NCBI GenBank assembly: GCA_016286665.1 | Contig: JAEETX010000011.1 | Coordinates: 1 to 51,328, forward strand | Source of the DNA: Oscillospiraceae bacterium | GTDB taxonomy: Bacteria > Bacillota > Clostridia > Oscillospirales > Oscillospiraceae | Reading direction: 5' to 3' | DNA: 51,328 nt | In this document: piece by piece, positions 33,979 through 43,111 of the stretch | How the letters are laid out: every line of letters starts with the position of its first letter | Numbering within the stretch: the stretch's first letter is position 1 | Translations under genes and position numbers: made by a program | Notes under the pieces: model-generated | Databases searched by the model: none | Told to the model about the DNA's origin: nothing | Seen by the model: the letters and a program-made list of their open reading frames with translations, nothing else

Positions 33979-36135
33979 GTGGATATGACGGAGCTCAGCA
34001 GGGTGGACGCCCTGCGTCTGGACAGCGGCTATGCCACGCAGGGAGAGCTGCTGCGGGATATCATGGCGTGGCTCGATCTCCATCTGTATTACTACTACGC
34101 CCACCATCAGTGGCTCGGCCCCTCCAGCGAAATGAAAAACCTGCTGGGGCTGGTAGTGACGCGGGAGGAATTCGAGCACAATCTGACCAAGGCGGCCCAG
34201 CGGGGCCTGCCTGCCGAGCTGAGCCCGGCGGAACGGGAGCAGATCGACCTGGCCATCACCGCGATCCGCCTCCGGCTGGAGAAGACGACTGCGTCGCTCC
34301 CCCTGCGGGAGCTGTTTGAGCGCTTCGGTCTTGATGAATTCGAGCGAAAAAGCGTCGTGCTGGCCTATCTGCCGGAAATCGACCTGAAATACACGAAGCT
34401 CTTTGCCTATCTGCAGGATGATATGACGCGGAAAGCGGCGGGGATGTCCCTGTGCTGCGAGCTGTTCCTGCCGGAGGGGGAGGAGCTGGCCTCCTGCATG
34501 TCCCGTTTTCACAGCGGCGGATTCGTGCGCCTTTTCCAGCCGTCAGAGCTGGAAAAGGGCCTGCTGGTGCTGCGGAGGGAAGCGGTGGAATTCCTGGCAA
34601 ACGGCACCGTGCGCGACGGGGACGCCTATCGGCTGTTCGACGCCGCCGCCGCGCGGGAGAAGCTGGACCCTCTGACCATCCAGGAGGACGTGGCCAGGCA
34701 GCTGGACGCCGCCTTTGTCTATCCCGGCCGCTGCTGCATCCGCCTCTCGGGTCCCCGGGGCGGCGGAAAACGCTTCCAGGTGGAGCATCTCATGGCGCGG
34801 CAGCGCAGGAGATGCGTGTTTGCCGATCTGGAGGGGGACAACTGGCGGGAGACGGCGCAGAGCGCCTCCCTGGCCGCGGACCTGACGGACGCCTATCTGT
34901 GCCTCTATCACCTGGACCGGAAGGACGAGACGGGGCAGACCGTCCCGCCCCCGCAGAGCATGCTGGAGGAGCTGGAAAGGCTGGAGCTGCGGCGGGACAA
35001 GCGGTTTTTCCTCTCGCAGCTGGCGTCCCCCATGCGTCTGAGGACGCTGACGGTGGAGCTGGAGCTGCCCCAGGCAAGCGAAACGGAGCGGCTGACGCTG
35101 TTTGACAGCGTTTTGCGCGAGGCGCGGCTGACGGGGTGCACGACGGAGGAGCTGGCGGCCAAATTCCGCTTCAGCCCGCGGCAGATCCGGGTCGCCTGCG
35201 AGCAGGCGCTGGGTTTGGCGCGGCTCAGCGGCGCAGGGGAGATATCCGGCGAGCTGATCCATCGCTGCTGCTACCGCCAGGCGGTCCACCGGCTGGGCGA
35301 ATTGGCGACCCAGGTCAGGCCGGGCTACACCTGGGACGACGTGGTGCTGCCGGAAGCGCAGAAGAATCTGATGAAGCGGGCCTGCGGGCACATCCGCTAC
35401 CGCCATCTGGTCTCCTCCCGCTGGGGCTTCGCCCTCCGGGTGGGCTACGGCTGGGGCCTTTCCATCCTGTTCGCCGGTTCGCCGGGAACGGGGAAAACCA
35501 TGTGCGCCCAGGTGATCGCTCACGAGCTGAATATGGAGATCTACAAGATCAATCTCTCCCAGATCGTCAGCAAATACATCGGCGAGACGGAGAAGAACCT
35601 CCGCGCCCTGTTCACCGAGGCGAAGAACGCCAGCTGCATCCTGTTTTTCGACGAATGCGACGCCCTGTTCGGGAAGCGCAGCGAGGTGAAGGACGCCCAT
35701 GACCGGAACGCCAACGTGGAGGTGGCCTATCTCCTGCAGCAGATCGAGGAATACGACGGGGTCTGCATCCTTGCCACCAACCTGATGGGCAATATCGACG
35801 CCGCGTTCATGCGGCGCATCACCTATGTGGTGCATTTCCCCTTCCCCGAACCGCCGGCCAGAGAGGCGATCTATCGGGGCCTGCTCCCGGCGGACGCGCC
35901 GGTGGCGGAGGATATCGACTGGCGTTTCCTGGCGGAGAAATTCGAGTTCTCCGGCGGACATATCAAAAACATCGTCCTCTCGGCGGCCTTCATGGCGGCG
36001 GGGGAGGGCGCGCCCATTTCCATGCGGCATCTTCTCCGTGCCGCGGTGACGGAAATGAAGAAGAATGAGATCGTCGTCGTGCGGGAGCAGCTGCGGGAAT
36101 ATGCCGATCTGCTGGATGACGCGCAGGGCGATTGA
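33979..36135 (+). CDS. AAA+ ATPase of the CIS (Afp15/Pvc15-like)
   Basis: 718 aa. Walker A GSPGTGKT at 500-507, Walker B ILFFDECDALF with catalytic Glu at about 559, sensor-1 ATN, and arginine-finger region FMRRITYVVHFPFPEPPAREAIYRG. The N-terminal 450 residues include a helical domain and a degenerate nucleotide-binding-like segment (IRLSGPRGGGKRFQVEHL). This ATPase family is conserved in eCIS and is required for particle assembly or cargo loading. GTG 33979 with GAGG 7 nt upstream; ATG 33985 is the alternative. Confidence 0.93.
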   Translation: MDMTELSRVDALRLDSGYATQGELLRDIMAWLDLHLYYYYAHHQWLGPSSEMKNLLGLVVTREEFEHNLTKAAQRGLPAELSPAEREQIDLAITAIRLRLEKTTASLPLRELFERFGLDEFERKSVVLAYLPEIDLKYTKLFAYLQDDMTRKAAGMSLCCELFLPEGEELASCMSRFHSGGFVRLFQPSELEKGLLVLRREAVEFLANGTVRDGDAYRLFDAAAAREKLDPLTIQEDVARQLDAAFVYPGRCCIRLSGPRGGGKRFQVEHLMARQRRRCVFADLEGDNWRETAQSASLAADLTDAYLCLYHLDRKDETGQTVPPPQSMLEELERLELRRDKRFFLSQLASPMRLRTLTVELELPQASETERLTLFDSVLREARLTGCTTEELAAKFRFSPRQIRVACEQALGLARLSGAGEISGELIHRCCYRQAVHRLGELATQVRPGYTWDDVVLPEAQKNLMKRACGHIRYRHLVSSRWGFALRVGYGWGLSILFAGSPGTGKTMCAQVIAHELNMEIYKINLSQIVSKYIGETEKNLRALFTEAKNASCILFFDECDALFGKRSEVKDAHDRNANVEVAYLLQQIEEYDGVCILATNLMGNIDAAFMRRITYVVHFPFPEPPAREAIYRGLLPADAPVAEDIDWRFLAEKFEFSGGHIKNIVLSAAFMAAGEGAPISMRHLLRAAVTEMKKNEIVVVREQLREYADLLDDAQGD

Positions 36136-36163
36136 GCGGACCAATCCTGGAAGAGGTGAAAGC

Positions 36164-37801
36164 GTGAAGCATGGAGCGTTGAGGGCATGTCTGTGCCTGC
36201 TGATCCTGGCGCTGGTCGGAAGCGGTCTGGTTTCCGTCCGCGGCGCGGACGGTGCACGGGAGCGGAGCGAAGCTTTCCCGCCGGCGGCCCGGAGCCTGCG
36301 GCTGCAGACCGATGCGCAGACGGAGGACGGGGAAGACCCCGCCGTTCCGGAGGAAGAAAGCGAGACCGGGGAAGCTTCCTCTCCCATCAGGCTGAGCAGC
36401 AGCATCGACCGCAGAGCGCCGGCGGCGGTGCTGGGTGTACTCTTGATCTGCACGCTGTACTTCGTCCTGCTGCTTCGGCTGCGGGTGCTGTCGCCGCTGC
36501 ATAAGCTCACGGCGATGACGGAGCAGCTGGAGGAATTGGACGCGGAAGAGCTCCGGCGCCGTGCGGAGGAGATCACCGGCGAACCGGGGCAGTCGGCCCG
36601 CGCCATCGCGGCTTACGCCGCCGCGGGCGAGGATCGGACCGAGGAAGAACGCGCTGTTTCCGCAGCGGAAAGCAGCTATAAAATGGGCGTGGTGGATGAA
36701 ATCTGCCGCTCCCTGCTGCCGCAGCCTCTGAAGGAGAACACGGCGAGCATGACCTTTGCCCTCGCCGGGGACATCCAGCAGGGCACGCGCCGGAACTGCG
36801 CCTTCTACGACTATTTCTTCCTGGATGAAAACACCCTCTGCCTCGTGGTGGGGCAGGTGCCCGGCAGCGGCATCGCGGAGGCCATGTTCACCGTGGTGGC
36901 GCAGACCGCCATCCGCAGCCGCCTGCGCATGGGCAGGTCCCTGATCGAGACCATGTCCGATGTGAATTCCCAGCTTTATGACCTGAGCGGGCGGAATTCC
37001 GTGAGCGCTCTGGTGGGGGTCCTGAACACCGTGAGCGGGCAGTTCAGCTTCGTCAATGCCGGGGGGACCGTTCCCTTCCTCATGCGCAGCGAAGCAAGGT
37101 ATGAATGGCTCCGCACCCCGGTCTACGCGGCCCTCGGCGCAAACGAGAGCGTCACCTACCGTTCGGAAAAGCTGCGGCTCAATCAGGGCGACCGGCTGTT
37201 CCTTTACACCGCCGACCTGGGGGAGATGGAAAACCGGGAGGGGGAGAAATTCCGGGAACAGGAGCTGCAGAGCGCCCTCAACCGCAGCCGGAGCAAGACC
37301 CGCAGCATGGAAGAACTGCTCCGCTACATACAGGATGAGGCGGCGGTGTTCTGTGAAAGCGGCGTCGACGTCCTCAGCTCCGCGGGGCTTGCCCTGGAGT
37401 ATAAGAAGGGGAGCCGGGATTACGTCTATATCGTGGTGCAGGGAACGCCGGAATTCGCGCCCACCGTGACGGAATTCATCCGCAAGACCCTGGAGGAGCG
37501 GGGCGTCGTTCCCAAAAACCGGGCGAAGCTGCTCCTTTTGGCCGACGAGCTGTTTGCCCTCTGCTGCCGCGTGTGCGCTCCGGGGGCGGATATCAAGGCG
37601 GCCTGCGCTCTGATGCCGGAGGAGAACACGGTCCATCTCCGCATGTTCGCGCCCATGGGCGGCAGAGACCCTCTGGAAACCAGGGATAACCCGACGGGGG
37701 AAAACGCGGCGAAATATATCCGCACACACACGCGGAGGGCAACCTTTGAAGCCGGCACAGACCGGGATATGGTGGAACTTGTGTCCGAGTTGCCCTGCTA
37801 G
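36164..37801 (+). CDS. Membrane SpoIIE/PP2C-like pseudophosphatase with RsbW-like tail
   Basis: 545 aa. A signal-anchor (about 6-25), a short acidic extracytoplasmic stretch, a membrane span (about 85-108), then a PP2C/SpoIIE-type domain (about 180-400) and an RsbW/HATPase-like C-terminal region (about 425-545). Where active enzymes have GGDYYD and GDVSGKG this one reads NCAFYD and GQVPGSG, and the YTDG motif reads YTAD, so the Mn/Mg ligands are lost; the N-box of the kinase-like tail also lacks Asn. GTG 36164 has AAGAGGTGA upstream; in-frame codons further up lie inside the ATPase gene. Closely follows the CIS ATPase (28 nt), so probably belongs to the CIS operon as a non-enzymatic sensor. 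Confidence 0.8.
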   Translation: MKHGALRACLCLLILALVGSGLVSVRGADGARERSEAFPPAARSLRLQTDAQTEDGEDPAVPEEESETGEASSPIRLSSSIDRRAPAAVLGVLLICTLYFVLLLRLRVLSPLHKLTAMTEQLEELDAEELRRRAEEITGEPGQSARAIAAYAAAGEDRTEEERAVSAAESSYKMGVVDEICRSLLPQPLKENTASMTFALAGDIQQGTRRNCAFYDYFFLDENTLCLVVGQVPGSGIAEAMFTVVAQTAIRSRLRMGRSLIETMSDVNSQLYDLSGRNSVSALVGVLNTVSGQFSFVNAGGTVPFLMRSEARYEWLRTPVYAALGANESVTYRSEKLRLNQGDRLFLYTADLGEMENREGEKFREQELQSALNRSRSKTRSMEELLRYIQDEAAVFCESGVDVLSSAGLALEYKKGSRDYVYIVVQGTPEFAPTVTEFIRKTLEERGVVPKNRAKLLLLADELFALCCRVCAPGADIKAACALMPEENTVHLRMFAPMGGRDPLETRDNPTGENAAKYIRTHTRRATFEAGTDRDMVELVSELPC

Positions 37802-37904
37802 GGAAACGCCGCGGGATTCCCGGCACGCAGCGCCGGAATCATGCGGTATTGCCCTGGAATTGCGTAGCGGTCCGAGATCGTAAGGAATAGGGGAGGAACC
37901 GGGC

Positions 37905-40886
37905 GTGAAAGAGAATGAGAGAGAGAATCGTCGCGAGAGGCGAAAAGGACAGGAGAAGATTCGAAAACGAAAGGGCGGCAGGCGTTTCGGCTGGCTGCTG
38001 GCGGCCCTTGCCGTTGTGGCGCTGGCCTGCCTGATCTTTGCCTGGCTCCATCGCGGGGAGCTCATCCTGAGTCCCACGTATCTGATCGAATCCACCAGCG
38101 AGATGACCTTCGGGGAAAACGGACAGACCGTGGTCATCGACAACGGGAAGCTGTCGGTGCTGGTCCTGGACGCGGAGGGAAAACTGATCCGCCGATATGA
38201 CGGCGGCAGCGATGAAGCGCCGTTTTACTACGCCGCTTATGCCGTGCAGGCGCAGGACGGCAGCATTTATGTGGCGGACCTGAAGTACGGCGACCGGGGC
38301 CTGCTGATAGATTGGGAGCGCATCATCCGGCTGGACGGAGATGAAAGCCGGGTGGTCTACATGATTGATTATTCCCTGTGGGCGGAAGAAGACACGCCCA
38401 TGCAGTACGGGCGCATCCTGGAGCTGCAGGCATATGAGGACTCCGTCTATTTCCTCGTGGATATGGGAAGCAGGATCGATCTGAAGCAGATCGGATCGGA
38501 CGGTACCGTGCGGGATATGGGCTCCGTCCCCGCCGAGGGCGTGAAAACGGACGCCTCCTATGACGTCAAGACCGGACAGGTCGTCGTGATCAGCCGAAAT
38601 GGCCAGGTGACGGTCTACCGCCTGGAGGACGGATCGGCCCGCCCGGCGGAGCTGGACAGGGAATGGATGCCCTTCGATATCGCTGCCCGCAGCGGTCAGG
38701 TCTACTACACGGAAATCCAGGACCTGGTGGTTCGTCATTTCCCCATTGACGATCCCGCTTCGGACCGCATGTTCACTTCCCTGGACGATATCCTGTTCAA
38801 GCTGGATGTATCCCAGGATGGGCAGAGCCTGCTTGCCACCAATCAGGCCGGCTTCTACCGCCTGTCCGTGGGGCCGGACGGGGAGTGCGCGTCGGAAGAC
38901 TATGTGGACAGCGCGCTCATCGCTGATTTTTACCGCTCGATCATCACCTGGATCATTCTGGCCGTCGGCGCCCTGCTGTCGCTGTTCCTGATTCTCCGTT
39001 TTCTGCGCTTCCTGATTCCCCGTATCGCGGAAAACGAAACCGCCATGCGCGCCATCCTGATCGTGCTGGCCTCCCTGGCGGTGGCTTTCATCGTGTCCAC
39101 GTCGCTTCTGAACAACCTTCTGACCAACAGCACCGACGCCAGTAAGACGCAGCTGGACCTGTTTACCCAGCTCCTGCTCTCAAGGATGGACGTGGATACG
39201 CTGAAAAAGATCGACGGGCAGGAGAATTTCAACGACGAGAACTTCAATGCGCTGCATGAACAGCTGTCCGGACCTGTGAAGCAGAGCTATGCCAACGGGC
39301 AGTATTACTATTTCGTCATCTACCGGGAGCGGAACGGATTCCTCCGCGCGGTCACGGACTCCGAGAAATCCAGCCCCTGCTGGACCCCGGTCTATGAGAA
39401 TGAGGGAAATGAATACGCCGATGTTCTGCACACCGGGGAGAGCGTCGCCGTGTCCGAGATCAGCGCTTACGGCGCTTGGGCCTTCCAGCTGACCCCCATC
39501 CGGGATAAGGACGGCAGCATCATCGGCCTGCTGGAGGTGGGGCAGAGCCTCGCCGCCGTGGAAGAACGCCAGAACGAGCTCAAACGGGAAGTGATCGTCA
39601 GCACCGCCATCGGCACCATCGTTGTGGCCATGCTGCTGATCGAGCTGGCTTTCCTGGTGGGATTCATTCAGAAGAGAAAGAAAGCCATCCATCCGGACAC
39701 CACGGATCTGGTTCCCGTGCGCAGCATCATGTTCCTTTCCTATCTGGCGGACGCCATGCAGGACGCCTTTATCGCCATCGTGTGCAGCCAGCTCTATGAA
39801 GGCGGCCTGCCGGTGCCGGATGGCGTGGCCATCGCTCTGCCCATGTCCCTGCAGCTGCTGATGATGGCCCTGTTCTCCCTCCTTGCGGGGCGGCTTACGG
39901 AAAAGATGGGCTCCCGGCGCAGCATCAGCCTGGGCATGGCGGTCCAGTTTGCCGGCTTCCTGATCTGTCTGCTGATGGGCAATTACTGGGGCCTCCTTCT
40001 GGGCAAGATGCTCATCGGCTCCGGCATGGGGATCATCTATGTGGGCTGCAACACGGTCTCCGCCACCGGCGGCACGGAGGAGAAGGTCAGCGCGGCCTTT
40101 GCCGGCGTCAGCGCGGGCACGCTCTCCGGCGTCACCATCGGCGCGGGTCTTTCCTCCGTCCTGCTTGCCATGGGCGGCTGGCATCTCATTTACCTGGCAG
40201 GATGCATCATTGTGGGCATTGGCTTCCTTCTGGCGGTGACTTCCGGCAACGTGATGCCGCTGAAAAGCGCCGCGGAGGTCCCGGAAACCGGAAGGGTGCG
40301 CCTGCGGGATTTCCTTTTCAGCCGCCGTGTGCTGAGCTTCTTCGTCCTGATGCTTCTCCCGTTTATGATGTCCCTCTCCTACCGGGAATACTTCTTCCCC
40401 CTGTTTGCCCAGGAGCACGGGATCGACGAGGTCCGCATCGGTCAGATCTATCTGCTCTGCGGCATTATGGTCATCTATGTGGGGCCGGCGCTGTCGTCCT
40501 TCCTGCTTCGGAAGCTGGGGGCGAAAAAGAGCGTGGTGCTGGCAAGCGCCGTGGTTGGCCTGGATATGCTGATCTTCATCATCCATCCTTCCCTCATCTC
40601 CGTCATCATCGGCGTCGTGATCATTTCGGCAGTCACCTCCTTCGCCTATACCTGCCAGTACACCTATGTGGAGCAGCTGCCGGAGAGCACGGCCTACAGC
40701 GAGGGACGGGCCATGGGCGTCTACTCCGTGTTTGAAAGCCTTGGCCAGACGGTGGGACCGGTCGCCTACGGCTCGCTGCTCACCTTCGGATACCAGAAGG
40801 GGATCGGCATCTTCTGCGGGGCGATGTTTGCATTGATCGTGCTCTTCCTGCTGCTGCAGTGGAATAAAAAGAAAGTCAAAAACTGA
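37905..40886 (+). CDS. Sensor fused to an MFS transporter
   Basis: 993 aa. A basic cytoplasmic start, span 28-50, an extracytoplasmic beta-propeller-like region (about 55-345; repeated strands such as NGKLSVLVLDAEGKLIRRYDG and NGQVTVYRLEDGS), spans at 346-370 and 383-405, a Cache-like extracytoplasmic domain (about 406-560, YYYFVIYRERNGFLRAVTD, GLLEVGQSL), a span at 564-588, and then a complete MFS module (about 605-990). The MFS part has the usual loop motif GRLTEKMGSRRSISLG. GTG start with GGGAGGAA 7-8 nt upstream. The downstream SpoIIE and STAS genes suggest it reports an extracellular ligand to a partner-switch system (inference). Confidence 0.85.
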   Translation: MKENERENRRERRKGQEKIRKRKGGRRFGWLLAALAVVALACLIFAWLHRGELILSPTYLIESTSEMTFGENGQTVVIDNGKLSVLVLDAEGKLIRRYDGGSDEAPFYYAAYAVQAQDGSIYVADLKYGDRGLLIDWERIIRLDGDESRVVYMIDYSLWAEEDTPMQYGRILELQAYEDSVYFLVDMGSRIDLKQIGSDGTVRDMGSVPAEGVKTDASYDVKTGQVVVISRNGQVTVYRLEDGSARPAELDREWMPFDIAARSGQVYYTEIQDLVVRHFPIDDPASDRMFTSLDDILFKLDVSQDGQSLLATNQAGFYRLSVGPDGECASEDYVDSALIADFYRSIITWIILAVGALLSLFLILRFLRFLIPRIAENETAMRAILIVLASLAVAFIVSTSLLNNLLTNSTDASKTQLDLFTQLLLSRMDVDTLKKIDGQENFNDENFNALHEQLSGPVKQSYANGQYYYFVIYRERNGFLRAVTDSEKSSPCWTPVYENEGNEYADVLHTGESVAVSEISAYGAWAFQLTPIRDKDGSIIGLLEVGQSLAAVEERQNELKREVIVSTAIGTIVVAMLLIELAFLVGFIQKRKKAIHPDTTDLVPVRSIMFLSYLADAMQDAFIAIVCSQLYEGGLPVPDGVAIALPMSLQLLMMALFSLLAGRLTEKMGSRRSISLGMAVQFAGFLICLLMGNYWGLLLGKMLIGSGMGIIYVGCNTVSATGGTEEKVSAAFAGVSAGTLSGVTIGAGLSSVLLAMGGWHLIYLAGCIIVGIGFLLAVTSGNVMPLKSAAEVPETGRVRLRDFLFSRRVLSFFVLMLLPFMMSLSYREYFFPLFAQEHGIDEVRIGQIYLLCGIMVIYVGPALSSFLLRKLGAKKSVVLASAVVGLDMLIFIIHPSLISVIIGVVIISAVTSFAYTCQYTYVEQLPESTAYSEGRAMGVYSVFESLGQTVGPVAYGSLLTFGYQKGIGIFCGAMFALIVLFLLLQWNKKKVKN

Positions 40887-40898
40887 GGAGACTGGATT

Positions 40899-41465
40899 AT
40901 GGAAATCAGTCCGATCACCAGCGACGACATTACGCAAATCATATCCCTGACCATGGAGCATCTGACCCGGGGAGACTATGTTGCCGATATGATGAGCCAA
41001 TCGGCGCAATCCGGGAATTACTTCGGCTTCAAGGTGGAGGAGGACGGCGAAATGAAGGGCTTCCTCACCTATAAGCGGGGCATCGAATTCACGCTGCCCC
41101 ACCCCGAAATGCTGGAGGAGATCAGCAGCCGGTTCCCGGAGAAGGAGGTCTTCACCGGCGACTCCTTCTATGTGGACTCGTCGCTCCGGCGGCGAGGGAT
41201 CGGACGGGAGCTGATGCGCCTGTCCAGGGACCGGATGCTGCAGCAGGGCGGGCGCTATTTCCTGGAAGAAATGTGGGTATATCCCGATGGGAAGATCCCC
41301 GCAAAATCGCCGACGGACAACTTCGGGGAGACCGTCTACGAGAGGCTTGTTCCCGGCTTTTACCGGGAGCTGCACCGTTACGGGATGTGCTGTCCCGTTT
41401 GCGGCGAGGACTGCCGCTGCGGCGCGTTCGTTCGCGTGCTGGAGCTTAAAGGAGATTCGGAATGA
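40899..41465 (+). CDS. GNAT-family acetyltransferase with Cys-rich tail
   Basis: 188 aa. GNAT signatures: EVFTGDSFYVDSSLRRRGIGRELMRLS, containing the RRRGIGRELM acetyl-CoA loop at about 108-117, followed by VPGFYRELHRYG. The C-terminus carries CCPVCGEDCRCG, a cluster of five Cys that may bind zinc and is not part of the GNAT fold. GAGGAGA lies 7 nt upstream of the ATG. It is 12 nt after the MFS fusion, and its stop overlaps the next ATG (ATGA), so it belongs to the sensor operon. Confidence 0.82.
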   Translation: MEISPITSDDITQIISLTMEHLTRGDYVADMMSQSAQSGNYFGFKVEEDGEMKGFLTYKRGIEFTLPHPEMLEEISSRFPEKEVFTGDSFYVDSSLRRRGIGRELMRLSRDRMLQQGGRYFLEEMWVYPDGKIPAKSPTDNFGETVYERLVPGFYRELHRYGMCCPVCGEDCRCGAFVRVLELKGDSE

Positions 41466-43084
41466 AAAAATCGACCAGGCACAGCCTGAGCCGCAGGGTC
41501 ACCTTGATCCAGCTGGCCCTGATGATCACCATGGTCGCGATCCTGGCCGTATCCAGCTATATGGTTTTTCGCAGGACCTATCTGCGCTTTTACAACCAAA
41601 AAGGGCAGGATATCGTGCGCATCGTCGCCGCTCAGACGGACTGGGAACAGCTGGAGCATTTTGCCGAAACGGGAGAACCGGACAGCTATTCGGAATCCCT
41701 CACCGAGTTTTACAATTCGGTCAAAATGAATTTCACCGGCGTCGGCTACCTTTATCTGTTCGTGCCCGGAGAAACCAGCTTCACGTACCTCATCGAGGCG
41801 CAGACGCCGGAGGATGATCCGGAATGGGTGGCCCATTGGGGCGACATTTTTGAGTACACGTCCTATGAATATGAGAAGCTCCTGCCGGATGTGCGCGCCG
41901 GAAAGCCTTCCACGGAGATCATGTTCATGGAAACGGCACTGGGCGCCGGCATCGAGACCTGGGCTCCGGTCTTCGATGCATCCGGGAATGTCCGCGCCAT
42001 GGTGGAAGCGGACTATGAGCTCACCGACCTGGAAAAGGAGATCGACGCCTTTGTGCTGCGCATCGTCCTTTTCATCCTGTTGTGTACGCTGGTCTTCCTG
42101 ACCGTCATGTTCCTCTATATGCGCCGGAGCATCGTGCAGCCCATCGTGCGGCTCAACGCCAGCGTCGACAGCTATGAGCACGGGGATTTCGACCTGCAGC
42201 TGGAGAAATTCCGGACGGACGACGAGCTGCGGAACTTGGCGGTCTCCTTCACCGACATGACCCGGCGCATCGACGCCTATACCGAGGAGGTCGCCCGCGC
42301 CACGGAGGAGCAGGGAAGGATCAGCGCGGAGTACAATGTCGCCAAGCAGATCCAGACCGACATCCTGCCCAGCGAATTCCCGGCCTTCCCCGAACGGAGA
42401 GACTTCGATATCTATGCTTCCCTCTATTCCAGCCGGGAGATCTGCGGGGATTATTACGACTTCTTCCTGATCGACGAGGATCATCTGGCGATGGTGCTGG
42501 GGGATGTGTCCGGCAAGGGCGTCCCCGCGGCCATGTTCATGGTCATCGTCAAAACGCTGATCAAAAACCGGGCGCTCCAGGGCTTTTCGCCGGCGGAGGT
42601 GCTGCAGAACGTCAGCGAGCAGCTGGTGGAGGGCAACAACGCGGGCATGTACGCGACGGTATGGCTGGCGGTCCTGGAGCTGTCCACCGGAAAGGGGATG
42701 GCGGCCAACGCCGGCGCGGAGCATCCGGTGCTTCGCCGGGCCGGAAAGCGGTTCGAGCTGCAGGAATACCGCCATTCGCCCCCCGTCGGCGCCATGGAGG
42801 GCGTCCGCTTCCGGGACCACGGTTTTCAGCTGGAGCCGGGGGACACTCTGTTCGTCTACACGGACGGCGTGAAGGAGCCCAGAAACAAGCGGGAGGAGAC
42901 CTTCGGCACGGCGGGCATCCTGGAAGCCCTGAACCGGGAGCCGGAGGCCACGCCCAGCGTGCTGCTGCAAACCATGAAGACCACCATCGACAGCTTCACC
43001 GGCGAAGCGATTCAGGCGGACGATATAACGATGCTGTCGCTGAAGTATTACGGGACGGCGAAGCCGTCGGACGAGTGGAAATAA
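41462..43084 (+). CDS. Membrane sensor SpoIIE-family (PP2C) phosphatase
   Basis: 540 aa. Span 15-37, extracytoplasmic sensor (about 40-197; sensor sequence YLYLFVPGETSFTYLIEAQTP is Cache-like), span 198-222, HAMP (223-275), and a PP2C/SpoIIE catalytic domain (about 300-540). Active-site motifs are intact: CGDYYDFFLID, LGDVSGKGVPAAMF and VYTDGVKEP. By family knowledge it dephosphorylates a STAS anti-anti-sigma factor; the next gene encodes one. Starts by ATGA overlap with the GNAT gene. Contrast with the degenerate homologue at 36164-37801. Confidence 0.92.
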   Translation: MKKSTRHSLSRRVTLIQLALMITMVAILAVSSYMVFRRTYLRFYNQKGQDIVRIVAAQTDWEQLEHFAETGEPDSYSESLTEFYNSVKMNFTGVGYLYLFVPGETSFTYLIEAQTPEDDPEWVAHWGDIFEYTSYEYEKLLPDVRAGKPSTEIMFMETALGAGIETWAPVFDASGNVRAMVEADYELTDLEKEIDAFVLRIVLFILLCTLVFLTVMFLYMRRSIVQPIVRLNASVDSYEHGDFDLQLEKFRTDDELRNLAVSFTDMTRRIDAYTEEVARATEEQGRISAEYNVAKQIQTDILPSEFPAFPERRDFDIYASLYSSREICGDYYDFFLIDEDHLAMVLGDVSGKGVPAAMFMVIVKTLIKNRALQGFSPAEVLQNVSEQLVEGNNAGMYATVWLAVLELSTGKGMAANAGAEHPVLRRAGKRFELQEYRHSPPVGAMEGVRFRDHGFQLEPGDTLFVYTDGVKEPRNKREETFGTAGILEALNREPEATPSVLLQTMKTTIDSFTGEAIQADDITMLSLKYYGTAKPSDEWK

Positions 43085-43111
43085 GGCGCGTCCGGAAAGG
43101 AGAGGGAAAAT

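Noticed and set aside
5145-36135. Canonical type VI secretion system
   Set aside because: No TssJ/L/M membrane complex, TssB/C pair or ClpV is seen; DUF4157, DUF4255, LysM tube initiator, DUF4280 and the AAA+ ATPase are eCIS markers.
36065-36163. Longer N-terminus for the pseudophosphatase
   Set aside because: It would overlap the ATPase gene by about 70 nt; GTG 36164 has AAGAGGTGA and begins directly with a signal-anchor.
37802-37904. Promoter or terminator between the pseudophosphatase and MFS fusion genes
   Set aside because: A small CCGGC/GCCGG stem is present but there is no T-run and no convincing -35/-10 pair.
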